DNA of 64,000 nucleotides, from the NCBI RefSeq assembly GCF_048282545.1, contig NZ_CP182485.1:2469119-2533118 (forward strand), read 5' to 3'. Shown in pieces: positions 8,564 through 17,027 of the stretch. The position numbers and the translations under genes are program-made. How positions within the stretch are numbered: position 1 is the first letter of the stretch; every line of letters begins with the position of its first letter. This stretch comes from Opacimonas immobilis (GTDB lineage: Bacteria > Pseudomonadota > Gammaproteobacteria > Enterobacterales > Alteromonadaceae). Below the pieces are notes generated by a model that worked only from the letters and a program-made list of their open reading frames with translations, was not told the origin of the DNA and ran no database searches.

Positions 8564-9457
8564 TTAGCCGTTTTTACTGGCTAAATATTCTTTGAATGCT
8601 GGACCTATTTCTGGATGACGTAAGGCAAAATCCACATTGGCTTTCATATAACCAATCTTAGAACCGCAATCGTGACTCTTGCCTTTCATGTAATAGGCGT
8701 CAACTTGTTCTACATTCATCAAAGACGCAATGGCATCGGTAAGCTGGACTTCACCGCCGGCACCAGGAGGAGTGAACTCCAGTAACTCCCAGATCTTTTC
8801 AGACAAAACGTAACGACCGACAACGGCTAGATTTGAAGGAGCCTCATCCATCGCTGGTTTTTCAACCGTTGCATGGATTTTCGCTGATTGACCGGCAGTA
8901 ATTTGTGCGCCGTCTAAATCGACTACACCAAATTTACTCACGTCCTCTTCTGGTACTTCTTCGACCATAACTTGAGACACGCGACTAGTATTAAAGCGCG
9001 AAACCATTTCGGCAAGGTTATCTTTTTTAAGGTTACTCGCCGCATCATCCATGATCACATCAGGTAGTACCACAGCAAATGGGTTGTCGCCAACGACAGG
9101 GTGAGCACACATAATGGCATGTCCTAAACCATTTGCAACCCCTTGACGCACGTGCATGATGGTGACGTCTTTAGGCACAATGGCTTGTACATCCTCTAAT
9201 AGCTGACGCTTAACCCGTTTCTCAAGCGTGGCTTCAAGCTCAAATGACGTATCAAAATGATTTTCGATAGAATTTTTAGAGGCGTGCGTGACTAAGACAA
9301 TCTCGCGAATACCCGCCGCAACACATTCATTGACCACGTATTGAATAAGTGGCTTGTCCACGACTGGAAGCATTTCTTTAGGGATTGCCTTGGTGGCAGG
9401 TAGCATTCGAGTACCTAAACCGGCAACGGGAATGACGGCTTTTTTAACTTGACTCAT
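8564..9457 (-). CDS. galU: UTP--glucose-1-phosphate uridylyltransferase GalU
   Basis: Makes UDP-glucose from UTP and glucose 1-phosphate. The 297-residue protein has the nucleotidyltransferase signature AVIPVAGLGTRMLPATKAIP (residues 7-26) and the conserved EMLPVVDKPLIQYVV. The start is ATG 9457, and the gene follows ugd with a 4-base gap. The pair supplies UDP-glucose and UDP-glucuronate for polysaccharides; galE lies 3.4 kb away. Confidence 0.95.
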   Translation of the reverse strand: MSQVKKAVIPVAGLGTRMLPATKAIPKEMLPVVDKPLIQYVVNECVAAGIREIVLVTHASKNSIENHFDTSFELEATLEKRVKRQLLEDVQAIVPKDVTIMHVRQGVANGLGHAIMCAHPVVGDNPFAVVLPDVIMDDAASNLKKDNLAEMVSRFNTSRVSQVMVEEVPEEDVSKFGVVDLDGAQITAGQSAKIHATVEKPAMDEAPSNLAVVGRYVLSEKIWELLEFTPPGAGGEVQLTDAIASLMNVEQVDAYYMKGKSHDCGSKIGYMKANVDFALRHPEIGPAFKEYLASKNG

Positions 9458-9461
9458 TGAT

Positions 9462-10802
9462 TTAATATCCTTTTACTGAAAGACCACGTCCAATACCATA
9501 GTACGCAAGATCATATTCCGACACAATACTCGGTTCATAGATATTTCGACCATCGAAGATGGCCTTGTCTGTCAGAGTGTTTGCTAAGAAATCAAAATCA
9601 GGCGCTCTGAAGGCTTGCCATTCGGTACAGACAACCAGTGCATCCGCACCGGTCACCGCCGCTTCTTTGGTGCCCATCAGCCTGAAGTCAGCACGATGTC
9701 CATATATTCTCTGGGCTTCATCCATCGCTTCCGGATCATACGCTTGCACGGTTGCACCGGCATCCCATAGTTTTTCCACTAATACACGTGCGGATGCCTC
9801 ACGCATATCATCAGTATTAGGTTTAAATGCCAATCCCCAAAGAGCAATGGTTTTACCACTTAAATTCCCATTAAAATGGGTCATTAAATAATCAAACAAT
9901 TTGGCTTTTTGATTTTGATTTACTTGCTCAACGGCTTCTAATACTTTGGCTTGATGACCGATGGCATTAGCAGAGCGAATAAGAGCTTGTACATCCTTAG
10001 GAAAACATGACCCTCCGTAACCGCAACCAGGATAGATGAATTGATACCCGATACGAGGATCTGAACCGATGCCTTTGCGCACATTTTCGATGTCAGCTCC
10101 GAACTTTTCGGCTAAGTTCGCCATTTCATTCATAAACGAAATCTTAGTGGCTAGCATACAGTTAGCTGCATATTTGGTTAACTCTGCACTGCGAATGTCC
10201 ATTTTGATGACGCGGTCATTATTGCGATTAAAAGGGTAATACAACTCGCGAAGTTTTTTCTCAGCAAAATCAGAGTCGGTGCCAATAATGATCCGGTCCG
10301 GTCGCATACAGTCATTCACGGCAGCGCCTTCTTTGAGAAACTCTGGATTAGACACGACATCATAAGTGAGGTCTTTTTGTAGGTCGCGTAACGTGGTAGC
10401 GACTTGCTCTTTGACTTTATCGGCAGTACCGACCGGCACCGTCGATTTATTGATAATGATGGTGTGTTTATCCATATAAGTTGCGATGGTTTCAGACACT
10501 TTAAGAACATACTGTAGATCAGCTGAGCCATCTTCGTCAGGTGGCGTACCCACTGCAATAAAAATCAGGTTGCCATGCGCAACACCCGCTGCGGCGTCGG
10601 TAGTGAAATCAAGTCGCTCGGCTTCGTAATTAGCGGTAACAAGTGGGGTGAGACCGGGCTCATAAATTGGAATGATGCCTTCTTTGAGGGCCTCTACTTT
10701 GTGTTGGTTGACATCAACACACAAAACATCATGGCCGACATCTGCGAGGACTGCGGCTTGGACTAGTCCCACATAACCAATACCAAATACGGTAACTTTC
10801 AT
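9462..10802 (-). CDS. ugd: UDP-glucose 6-dehydrogenase
   Basis: Oxidises UDP-glucose to UDP-glucuronate with two NAD+. Visible features are the N-terminal Rossmann motif VTVFGIGYVG, the NKSTVPVGTADKV segment, and the catalytic Cys in GCGYGGSCFPKDVQAL. The length of about 446 residues is normal. The open frame extends to 10826, but AAGGA lies five bases before the ATG at 10802, which gives the typical MKVTVFGIGYVG N-terminus. First gene of a two-gene operon with galU. Confidence 0.93.
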   Translation of the reverse strand: MKVTVFGIGYVGLVQAAVLADVGHDVLCVDVNQHKVEALKEGIIPIYEPGLTPLVTANYEAERLDFTTDAAAGVAHGNLIFIAVGTPPDEDGSADLQYVLKVSETIATYMDKHTIIINKSTVPVGTADKVKEQVATTLRDLQKDLTYDVVSNPEFLKEGAAVNDCMRPDRIIIGTDSDFAEKKLRELYYPFNRNNDRVIKMDIRSAELTKYAANCMLATKISFMNEMANLAEKFGADIENVRKGIGSDPRIGYQFIYPGCGYGGSCFPKDVQALIRSANAIGHQAKVLEAVEQVNQNQKAKLFDYLMTHFNGNLSGKTIALWGLAFKPNTDDMREASARVLVEKLWDAGATVQAYDPEAMDEAQRIYGHRADFRLMGTKEAAVTGADALVVCTEWQAFRAPDFDFLANTLTDKAIFDGRNIYEPSIVSEYDLAYYGIGRGLSVKGY

Positions 10803-10979
10803 ACTCATCCTTAAATCTAAATCCAATAACTTTTGTTATCGGCACATTTCCATCAATTTAAAGACAGTCTGGTTTCACAATTATGAAAGAAAAAAGACAG
10901 AACAATTAAACCTACCATCAAATAGCAGTTTCCCCTATTATATGCATTGATTTTTCATGTCATATAAGAAGGTATAAGA

Positions 10980-12503
10980 ATGACAACAAAAAACCTCGAC
11001 AAATCTCTCGACACCGGCTTCTTTGGCCATCCTATGGGTTTGCAAACCCTGTTTATGACAGAAATGTGGGAACGTATGTCCTACTATGGGATGCGCGCAT
11101 TACTGGTCTTATATATGACGGCTTCTTTGCAAGAAGGCGGCTTAGGTATTACCGTTGCCATGGCAGGTGCTATTTACGGCCTGTATACAGGTGCTGTATA
11201 TTTTATGGGATTACCTGGAGGCTGGTTAGCTGACCGCCTCATTGGTGGACAAAAAGCCGTATGGTATGGCGGTATTATTATCATGCTCGGCCATATTATT
11301 TTGGCCATTCCTGCCGCAAGTTCATTTTACATAGGGTTGACCTTTGTTGTGGTCGGAACCGGTTTACTCAAGCCGAATATCGGTGCAATCGTTGGGCAGC
11401 TGTATAGCGCCCAAGATCGCCGTCGTGACTCAGGATATACCTTGTATTATATGGGTATTAATATTGGGGCCGTGATTGGTTACACTGTGTGCGGTTACCT
11501 ACAAGTCGAATTCAGTTATCATCACGCATTTGGTGCAGCTGCCGTGGGTATGTTTATTGGTTTAGTGCAATATAAGCTTACTCTAAAAAATCTTGGCTCT
11601 GTCGCTGCAGCTCCTATCCAACCACTTACACCAAGTGCGCAACGCAACACCTATGGGGCAATCATGGCATTCTTAATTATCGTCGCGGTTGTCACTGCCA
11701 TGGCGATGTCTGGTGCAATTGTGATTGACCCAGTTCCGGTGGCCAAATCGGTTGCTGTGATATTTTGTCTGATCTTTTTGGGCTACTTTGGTGCGATTTA
11801 TTTTGGTGGAAACCTGACCCCGAATGAGAAAAAAGGCATGAATGCATTGTTCTTAATTTGTATCGCATCGGCCTGTTTCTGGTCTGGTTTCGAACAAGCG
11901 GGTTCATCTTTGAACTTATTTGGTCGGGATTATACTGATCGTATGTTGGGCGATTTTGAAATTCCAACGGCCTGGTTCCAGTCTGCCAACTCGTTTTTCA
12001 TCATTATTCTGTCACCTTTCTTTGCGGCATTATGGATAAATCTTGCCAAGCGCATGATCACGCCAAGCTATACCGTCAAATGTGCGATTGGTTTAATCAT
12101 TATGGCCTCTGGTTTTATTGTGATGTTCTTTGCCTCACAATACGCAGCAGCGGGTCTTAAAGTAGCGCCATATTGGTTAGTGGCAACGTATTTCTTGCAC
12201 ACGGTAGGTGAGCTCTGTTTGAGCCCAGTCGCATTATCCGCTGTATCAAAACTCTCTCCTCAACGTTTCTTGGGACAAATGATGGGCGTATTTGTTTTGA
12301 CTTACTCAATTGGTAATGTGATTGCAGGTCTTTTATCAGGTAATTTTGATCCTAATAATGTCGAGCAAATGCCGAATCTGTACTTACAAATTTCACTGTT
12401 TGGCATCGGCGTCGGCATTATTTTGGTACTCTTAGCATTCAAATCAAAGCTATGGGAACAAGCTGCTGAGGCGGAAGCAGAAGCCAACGCCCAAAAGGCC
12501 TAA
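10980..12503 (+). CDS. POT-family proton-coupled oligopeptide transporter
   Basis: Inner-membrane major facilitator of the POT/PTR family, which imports di- and tripeptides with protons. The ExxER-type motif is in TEMWERMSYYGMRALLVLY (about residues 27-45). The second signature, a GLY-x-x-Y-x-x-P-like stretch (GLYTGAVYFMGLPGGWLADR), follows. About 14 hydrophobic helices are visible over 507 residues, and the usual helix-rich C-terminal half ends in a charged tail. It resembles E. coli DtpA/DtpB; which paralogue cannot be told. Confidence 0.88.
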   Translation: MTTKNLDKSLDTGFFGHPMGLQTLFMTEMWERMSYYGMRALLVLYMTASLQEGGLGITVAMAGAIYGLYTGAVYFMGLPGGWLADRLIGGQKAVWYGGIIIMLGHIILAIPAASSFYIGLTFVVVGTGLLKPNIGAIVGQLYSAQDRRRDSGYTLYYMGINIGAVIGYTVCGYLQVEFSYHHAFGAAAVGMFIGLVQYKLTLKNLGSVAAAPIQPLTPSAQRNTYGAIMAFLIIVAVVTAMAMSGAIVIDPVPVAKSVAVIFCLIFLGYFGAIYFGGNLTPNEKKGMNALFLICIASACFWSGFEQAGSSLNLFGRDYTDRMLGDFEIPTAWFQSANSFFIIILSPFFAALWINLAKRMITPSYTVKCAIGLIIMASGFIVMFFASQYAAAGLKVAPYWLVATYFLHTVGELCLSPVALSAVSKLSPQRFLGQMMGVFVLTYSIGNVIAGLLSGNFDPNNVEQMPNLYLQISLFGIGVGIILVLLAFKSKLWEQAAEAEAEANAQKA

Positions 12504-12518
12504 GTTAATATTTTTATG

Positions 12519-12815
12519 ATGAAATTTTATTTTTCAACACAATCCATCGACAGTCTGCGTCAGTATCCACTGACGCAGCGCATGGCTTATCTCGATGAAG
12601 CCGCAAAAAAAATGACAATACCCGAGAAAACTTTATTAAATGTACTAAAGTTAATTGTGATAGTCCCCGTTTTCATTTTGCTGTTACGCGTTGTGAACGA
12701 TTGGACATCACTTTTATGGGCGGGATTGGTTTTGCTACTTTATCCTCTGCTCGTTCGGCCGATACAACATTCAATGAGTGTAAAATACCTACCTAAGGTG
12801 TTGCCCAAAGAGTAG
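12519..12815 (+). CDS. Small two-helix membrane protein of unknown function
   Basis: Protein of 98 residues: a conserved-looking N-terminus (MKFYFSTQSIDSLRQYPLTQR), an amphipathic region, then two closely spaced hydrophobic helices (about residues 41-58 and 64-82). It may belong to the DUF6170 group seen in Alteromonadales, but this is from memory and uncertain. An ATG at 12516 immediately before gives one extra Met. It lies 15 bases after the peptide transporter gene and is probably co-transcribed. Confidence 0.55.
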   Translation: MKFYFSTQSIDSLRQYPLTQRMAYLDEAAKKMTIPEKTLLNVLKLIVIVPVFILLLRVVNDWTSLLWAGLVLLLYPLLVRPIQHSMSVKYLPKVLPKE

Positions 12816-12874
12816 ACAGGGTGGCATAGGATGTTCCTTAGGTAGTCTTTTGACAACCAAACAAGGAAGTACCT

Positions 12875-13897
12875 ATGCAGACGATTCTCGTTACTGGTGG
12901 AGCCGGTTACATTGGCTCTCACACTGTTTTACAATTACTTGAACAAGATTACCGCGTTATCGTTTTAGATAACCTTTCCAATTCTTCCGCTGAATCTCTC
13001 AAACGCGTATGCGAATTGACCCAAAAAGATCTTACCTTTATTCAAGGTGATATTCGTGATAAAGCGTGTTTACATGAAATCTTTGCGCAAAATGAAATTG
13101 ATTCAGTGATTCACTTTGCCGGATTAAAAGCGGTTGGAGAGTCTGTCGAAAAGCCCCTTAACTATTATGAAAACAATGTCTATGGCACCGTTTGCTTGAC
13201 CCAAGTCATGGGCACATATGGGGTCAAAAACATTGTATTTTCATCTTCGGCAACCGTATATGGTGACCCAGTTGAACTGCCTTTGCGGGAAGATATGCCA
13301 ACAGGCTCCCCCACCAACCCCTACGGCAAAAGCAAATTAATGGTAGAGCAAGTCTTACAAGATTTATACATCTCAGATAATCAATGGCAAATCGTCATAT
13401 TGCGCTATTTCAATCCCGTTGGCGCACATGAATCCGGTTTAATCGGAGAAGATCCGAACGGGATCCCAAACAACCTAATGCCATTTGTCAGCCAAACGGC
13501 TATGGGTAAACGAGAACGCGTCAGTGTATTTGGTAATGACTACCCGACTGAGGACGGAACGGGTGTGCGTGATTATATTCATGTTGTAGATTTAGCAGCA
13601 GGTCATCTGCAAGCCTTACAGCGATTTAGCCAGGATATTGATCTCGATATTATCAACCTTGGTACCGGTATTGGCTACAGTGTCATGCAAATGCTAGATG
13701 CTTTTGGCCAAACGTGCGGCCACCCTGTACCCTTTCAAGTTGTAGAACGCCGACCAGGTGACATCGCAGCCTGCTGGGCAGACCCGAGCACAGCATTAAG
13801 CAAATTAGGTTGGGAAGCGAAGCGAGGGATTACCGAAATGTGCGCCGACGCATGGCGCTGGCAATCCAATAACCCCAATGGATACAAATCAGTTTAA
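12875..13897 (+). CDS. galE: UDP-glucose 4-epimerase GalE
   Basis: Interconverts UDP-glucose and UDP-galactose using bound NAD. The 340-residue protein has the Rossmann motif GGAGYIGSH (residues 8-16), the Ser cluster SSSATVYG around 123-130, and catalytic Tyr150 with Lys154 in YGKSK. The C-terminal stretch RRPGDIAACWADP is typical. AAGGAAG precedes the ATG. With galU and ugd nearby the region can make UDP-glucose, UDP-galactose and UDP-glucuronate for surface polysaccharide. Confidence 0.95.
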   Translation: MQTILVTGGAGYIGSHTVLQLLEQDYRVIVLDNLSNSSAESLKRVCELTQKDLTFIQGDIRDKACLHEIFAQNEIDSVIHFAGLKAVGESVEKPLNYYENNVYGTVCLTQVMGTYGVKNIVFSSSATVYGDPVELPLREDMPTGSPTNPYGKSKLMVEQVLQDLYISDNQWQIVILRYFNPVGAHESGLIGEDPNGIPNNLMPFVSQTAMGKRERVSVFGNDYPTEDGTGVRDYIHVVDLAAGHLQALQRFSQDIDLDIINLGTGIGYSVMQMLDAFGQTCGHPVPFQVVERRPGDIAACWADPSTALSKLGWEAKRGITEMCADAWRWQSNNPNGYKSV

Positions 13898-13908
13898 TGC
13901 TATCTGTA

Positions 13909-13936
13909 ATGTCGACGACTTGCGTAGTCGTCGGCA
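13909..13936. terminator. Bidirectional hairpin between galE and mlaA
   Basis: GTCGACGACT / AGTCGTCGGC with a 4-base loop, midway between two convergent stop codons. The stem is strong, but there is no long T run on either side, so termination efficiency is uncertain. Confidence 0.6.
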
Positions 13937-13940
13937 TAAG

Positions 13941-14741
13941 TTATTGAACTGGAGGAGTGTCTTCCAACAAATCATCGAAAGCCTCAAAGTCATCTAATAA
14001 TTCATCATCCACTTGGGACTCAATCTGTCCATCTTTAACTTGGAACTCTAAGTTCTGGAAGTACGCATCTTTGACTAAGGAATATGGATCTAATGAGCTT
14101 TGTAAGTTAGCTTCTTGTTCTAGAGCGCGAGCTCGCCCTTCCAAAACACTAACTAATAACGTGGCAAGATTAAAATTACTGTTCAGCGCCTGCATTGGAA
14201 ACACTTGTGAATCGACCACATCTCCGGTAGTAGAGCGAATATCCGTTGGACCTCGTGCTGGTAACATCAAATACGGTCCAGTTTCCAATCCCCATACTGC
14301 CAGAGTTTCCCCAAAACTTTCTTCCTTGGCTGGTAATTCCATCATGTCAGCCACATCAAAGACACCTAACACCCCCACGGTAGAGTTAATCAAAAACCGG
14401 GCAAGTGAGACCATAGTGCCGTCTAATTTACCTTGCGCAGCATTATTCAGTAAGTTTGCTGGCTCTTCAAGGTTCTCGACCGCGTTGCGCAAACCACTGC
14501 GAACCGGAGTTGGTGTGATGGCAACATATCCTTGGGTAACGGGCTTCAGGAAAAATCGGTCTAAGACTTCATAATTGAAATCCCACATGGTGCGGTTGAA
14601 ACCTTCCAATGGGTCGCGCGGATCGCCTTGAACTTGGTTAGTTTGGGCTGAGGATGCTTCCTGCTTTGTCGAGGCACAGCCACTCCCGAGTATCAGTATT
14701 ACAGCCAATAAAATACTCTTACCTAAAGTTAATCCTTTCAC
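13941..14741 (-). CDS. mlaA: Outer-membrane lipid asymmetry lipoprotein MlaA (VacJ)
   Basis: MlaA removes misplaced phospholipids from the outer leaflet of the outer membrane and passes them to MlaC. The 266-residue protein has a lipoprotein signal with lipobox GSGC (Cys about residue 23) and the family hallmark DPLEGFNRTMWDFNY. It also has LEEPANLLNN, the FLINSTVGVLGVFDVA segment and GPYLMLPARGP. The tail is acidic. Its start overlaps the ccmI stop (ATGA), so it is translated from the end of the ccm operon, an unusual link between cytochrome maturation and lipid asymmetry. Confidence 0.93.
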   Translation of the reverse strand: MKGLTLGKSILLAVILILGSGCASTKQEASSAQTNQVQGDPRDPLEGFNRTMWDFNYEVLDRFFLKPVTQGYVAITPTPVRSGLRNAVENLEEPANLLNNAAQGKLDGTMVSLARFLINSTVGVLGVFDVADMMELPAKEESFGETLAVWGLETGPYLMLPARGPTDIRSTTGDVVDSQVFPMQALNSNFNLATLLVSVLEGRARALEQEANLQSSLDPYSLVKDAYFQNLEFQVKDGQIESQVDDELLDDFEAFDDLLEDTPPVQ

Positions 14742-15979
14742 TTAATTTCCTCTTTAATTGTAATAGTCGCAGCTTGGATTTGTTCTTTTCGTACCGGCAT
14801 CACAATACTTCCGGTAAACTCACCTGGCGCAGGAGCAACGTTATCGTCATAAGACAAACGCACAATTAATTCCACTTCTTCGACGTTTTTGAGTGACCAA
14901 TTCGCCACCATTGCATCAGTATGAATTAAGTTCACTACGCTTGGCAGCGAAGTCAGGTTTAGTTTTTTAACCGCGACCGGCAAAGGTCTTGACCCAGCGG
15001 CATCGCGAGCAAAGACAAACATGGTCGTTGGCGTCAATTGATTGTCCGCTTTCAACCGACGATTAATCATATCAGTTGCATTGATTTTGATGGCAAACCC
15101 CGTTGGTTTGACCTTACCTCGCGCGTTGAGCTCATTAATTTTGGTTCGAATTTGCACCACTGCTGGGTTATCTTCAGGTAGCAAACCTGATACTTGCGCC
15201 AAATACAACTCTGCTGTTTCAGCATCATCCAATTGAGAAGCCGTTAAGGCCAACATGAGCGCGGCGTTATTATTCTGCGGTTCACGTTCAAGAATATACT
15301 CTAATTGGGCTCTCGCTCGACGAAGATAATCAAGTTGATTAGGCATCATCAACGCTTGCGCATAATTTTCACGCGTATCCATGTTATCCGGAGCAATGGC
15401 TAAAGACTTATCATAAGCCTGATAGGCCTCTTCGAACATTTGCATACTTGCGTAAAGACGCCCCAATAACATCCACCCAGTGCCGTCTTCATTTTCTGGA
15501 TCGATGCGTGTGCGGATGGCAAGACTAAAATCGCGAACGTCCTGTAATGTAATCTCGCCCCCCTCACCCATGATGATCTTTTGCGTCAGTTCATCCATGC
15601 GCTGATGAACATCATAGACATGGGCTAGTTTATCTACACTATTAATATGCAGATACAGACCGACACTCAGTCCTACTAATATCAAAAAACTGCCCCACAC
15701 AAGCATCGAGCTTTGGGTAACAGACACCTTGTCTTGAGTATTGCTCTCATCGACTAGAGCAAGTTTTAATTCTTTTATGGCTAGCTTTTTGTGCTTTTCT
15801 GTCATTACGCCTTGTGTGACTTCTTCTTCAAGCTCCGCGATGCGTTGTTTAATCAAACGAGTATTAGATAATTGATAATCTGAATCATCTAAAGTTTGAC
15901 GACGTCGCCATAAAGGGATGGCGAAAAACACACCCGCAAGCATCATTAGGCCTACGCCAATAATCAAAAATGTTTGCAT
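14738..15979 (-). CDS. ccmI: Cytochrome c maturation protein CcmI
   Basis: Apocytochrome chaperone of the haem ligation module. It has two N-terminal membrane helices (about residues 3-22 and 90-110) flanking a cytoplasmic coiled coil, then a periplasmic TPR region (LLGRLYASMQMFEEAYQAYD, DNMDTRENYAQALM). The C-terminal beta domain carries the typical VFARDAAGSRPLPVAVKKL segment. Length 413. It follows ccmH with 11 bases between them and overlaps mlaA. Confidence 0.9.
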   Translation of the reverse strand: MQTFLIIGVGLMMLAGVFFAIPLWRRRQTLDDSDYQLSNTRLIKQRIAELEEEVTQGVMTEKHKKLAIKELKLALVDESNTQDKVSVTQSSMLVWGSFLILVGLSVGLYLHINSVDKLAHVYDVHQRMDELTQKIIMGEGGEITLQDVRDFSLAIRTRIDPENEDGTGWMLLGRLYASMQMFEEAYQAYDKSLAIAPDNMDTRENYAQALMMPNQLDYLRRARAQLEYILEREPQNNNAALMLALTASQLDDAETAELYLAQVSGLLPEDNPAVVQIRTKINELNARGKVKPTGFAIKINATDMINRRLKADNQLTPTTMFVFARDAAGSRPLPVAVKKLNLTSLPSVVNLIHTDAMVANWSLKNVEEVELIVRLSYDDNVAPAPGEFTGSIVMPVRKEQIQAATITIKEEIK

Positions 15980-15990
15980 GAAAGATGTTC

Positions 15991-16434
15991 CTATTTATCT
16001 TCGTCAAGCAATGCTTGGGCTTTGGCTAAAGCAGCTTGCTCGTCTTGTGCAGTAAGTTTGTTGGGCTTTCTTCTTAAAATAACCACGATACCTAAAAGAA
16101 CCACAAATATAGGTAACAGCCACAACCAAATTGTCGTGCGAGTAACTGGGGGTTGATAATAAACAAAATCGCCGTATCGAGATTTCATAAATGCGACGAC
16201 TTGATCGTGATCCTGACCTTGGGTAATTAACTGATATACTTTGCGGCGCATATCATGGGCAATCATGGCATCTGAATCGGCAATATTTTGATTTTGACAC
16301 ATTGGGCAACGCAAGGTTGCGGTGAGTTCTTTGAACAAGGCTTGCTGTTCGGGCGTGTCAAACTGATAGTTTTCCTGCGCCGCAAAAGAAGATGAGCTTA
16401 AGAGAAGGAACAAGGCCACGACCATATATTTCAT
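15991..16434 (-). CDS. ccmH: Cytochrome c maturation protein CcmH
   Basis: Membrane-anchored thiol oxidoreductase that reduces the apocytochrome CXXCH cysteines before haem attachment. The 147 residues comprise a signal peptide, the active site LRCPMCQNQNIADSDA with Cys43 and Cys46, YGDFVYYQPP, and one C-terminal membrane helix (about 103-122). This is the short form; the long E. coli CcmH corresponds to CcmH plus CcmI here. The start overlaps the ccmG stop by one base. Confidence 0.93.
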   Translation of the reverse strand: MKYMVVALFLLLSSSSFAAQENYQFDTPEQQALFKELTATLRCPMCQNQNIADSDAMIAHDMRRKVYQLITQGQDHDQVVAFMKSRYGDFVYYQPPVTRTTIWLWLLPIFVVLLGIVVILRRKPNKLTAQDEQAALAKAQALLDEDK

Positions 16435-17027
16435 TACTCGGCCACTCCGTTAATCATTTGCCCCGTCAACTCGAAGTAAACATCGGCAAACTTGTTTTGC
16501 CAAACGCGATGGTTGACATCACCAATATGATGCACGCGAATAATACCATTTTGATCAATCAGCAAAGACTCAGGGGCACCGGTAACTCCTAAATCAAGTG
16601 ATGTATCTCGATACACATCAAAAATATTATAAGCAAAAGGATTGCCAAGACGGTCTGTTATATCAATGACTTCTTGTTGCACTCTTGCGAGGGTTTTAAT
16701 CCCAAAATCTGGGTCGAGGTCTTGGTCGTAATACAAGCCAACAATATGCACCCCTTGTTCGGATAATGCGGTCAAATAAGGTAATTCTACCTGACACGTT
16801 ACGCACCAGACGCCCCAAACATTGAGCAAAGTAACTTTGCCTTCAAACACATCCTGTGTATACATAACTTCTGGTTGCATTAGATCAGGTAAAGTAAATT
16901 CTGGCATTGGGCGATCTAAGGTCATCGCATCTCGCGCTTGCGGATCAGAATATAGCCCCTGAAACAAAAACACACACAACCCTAAAAAGAACACTAAAGG
17001 AATCGCAAATCTCAGCTTATTTTGCAT
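16434..17027 (-). CDS. ccmG: Thiol:disulfide interchange protein CcmG/DsbE
   Basis: Membrane-anchored periplasmic thioredoxin that hands electrons to CcmH and apocytochrome c. An N-terminal helix (about residues 5-24) is followed by the thioredoxin fold with the active site WGVWCVTCQVELPYL (Cys75, Cys78) and the cis-Pro loop GAPESLLID. The open frame reaches 17066, but the ATG at 17027 has GGAG seven bases upstream and gives the usual N-terminus. It overlaps the end of ccmF by 11 bases. Confidence 0.92.
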   Translation of the reverse strand: MQNKLRFAIPLVFFLGLCVFLFQGLYSDPQARDAMTLDRPMPEFTLPDLMQPEVMYTQDVFEGKVTLLNVWGVWCVTCQVELPYLTALSEQGVHIVGLYYDQDLDPDFGIKTLARVQQEVIDITDRLGNPFAYNIFDVYRDTSLDLGVTGAPESLLIDQNGIIRVHHIGDVNHRVWQNKFADVYFELTGQMINGVAE

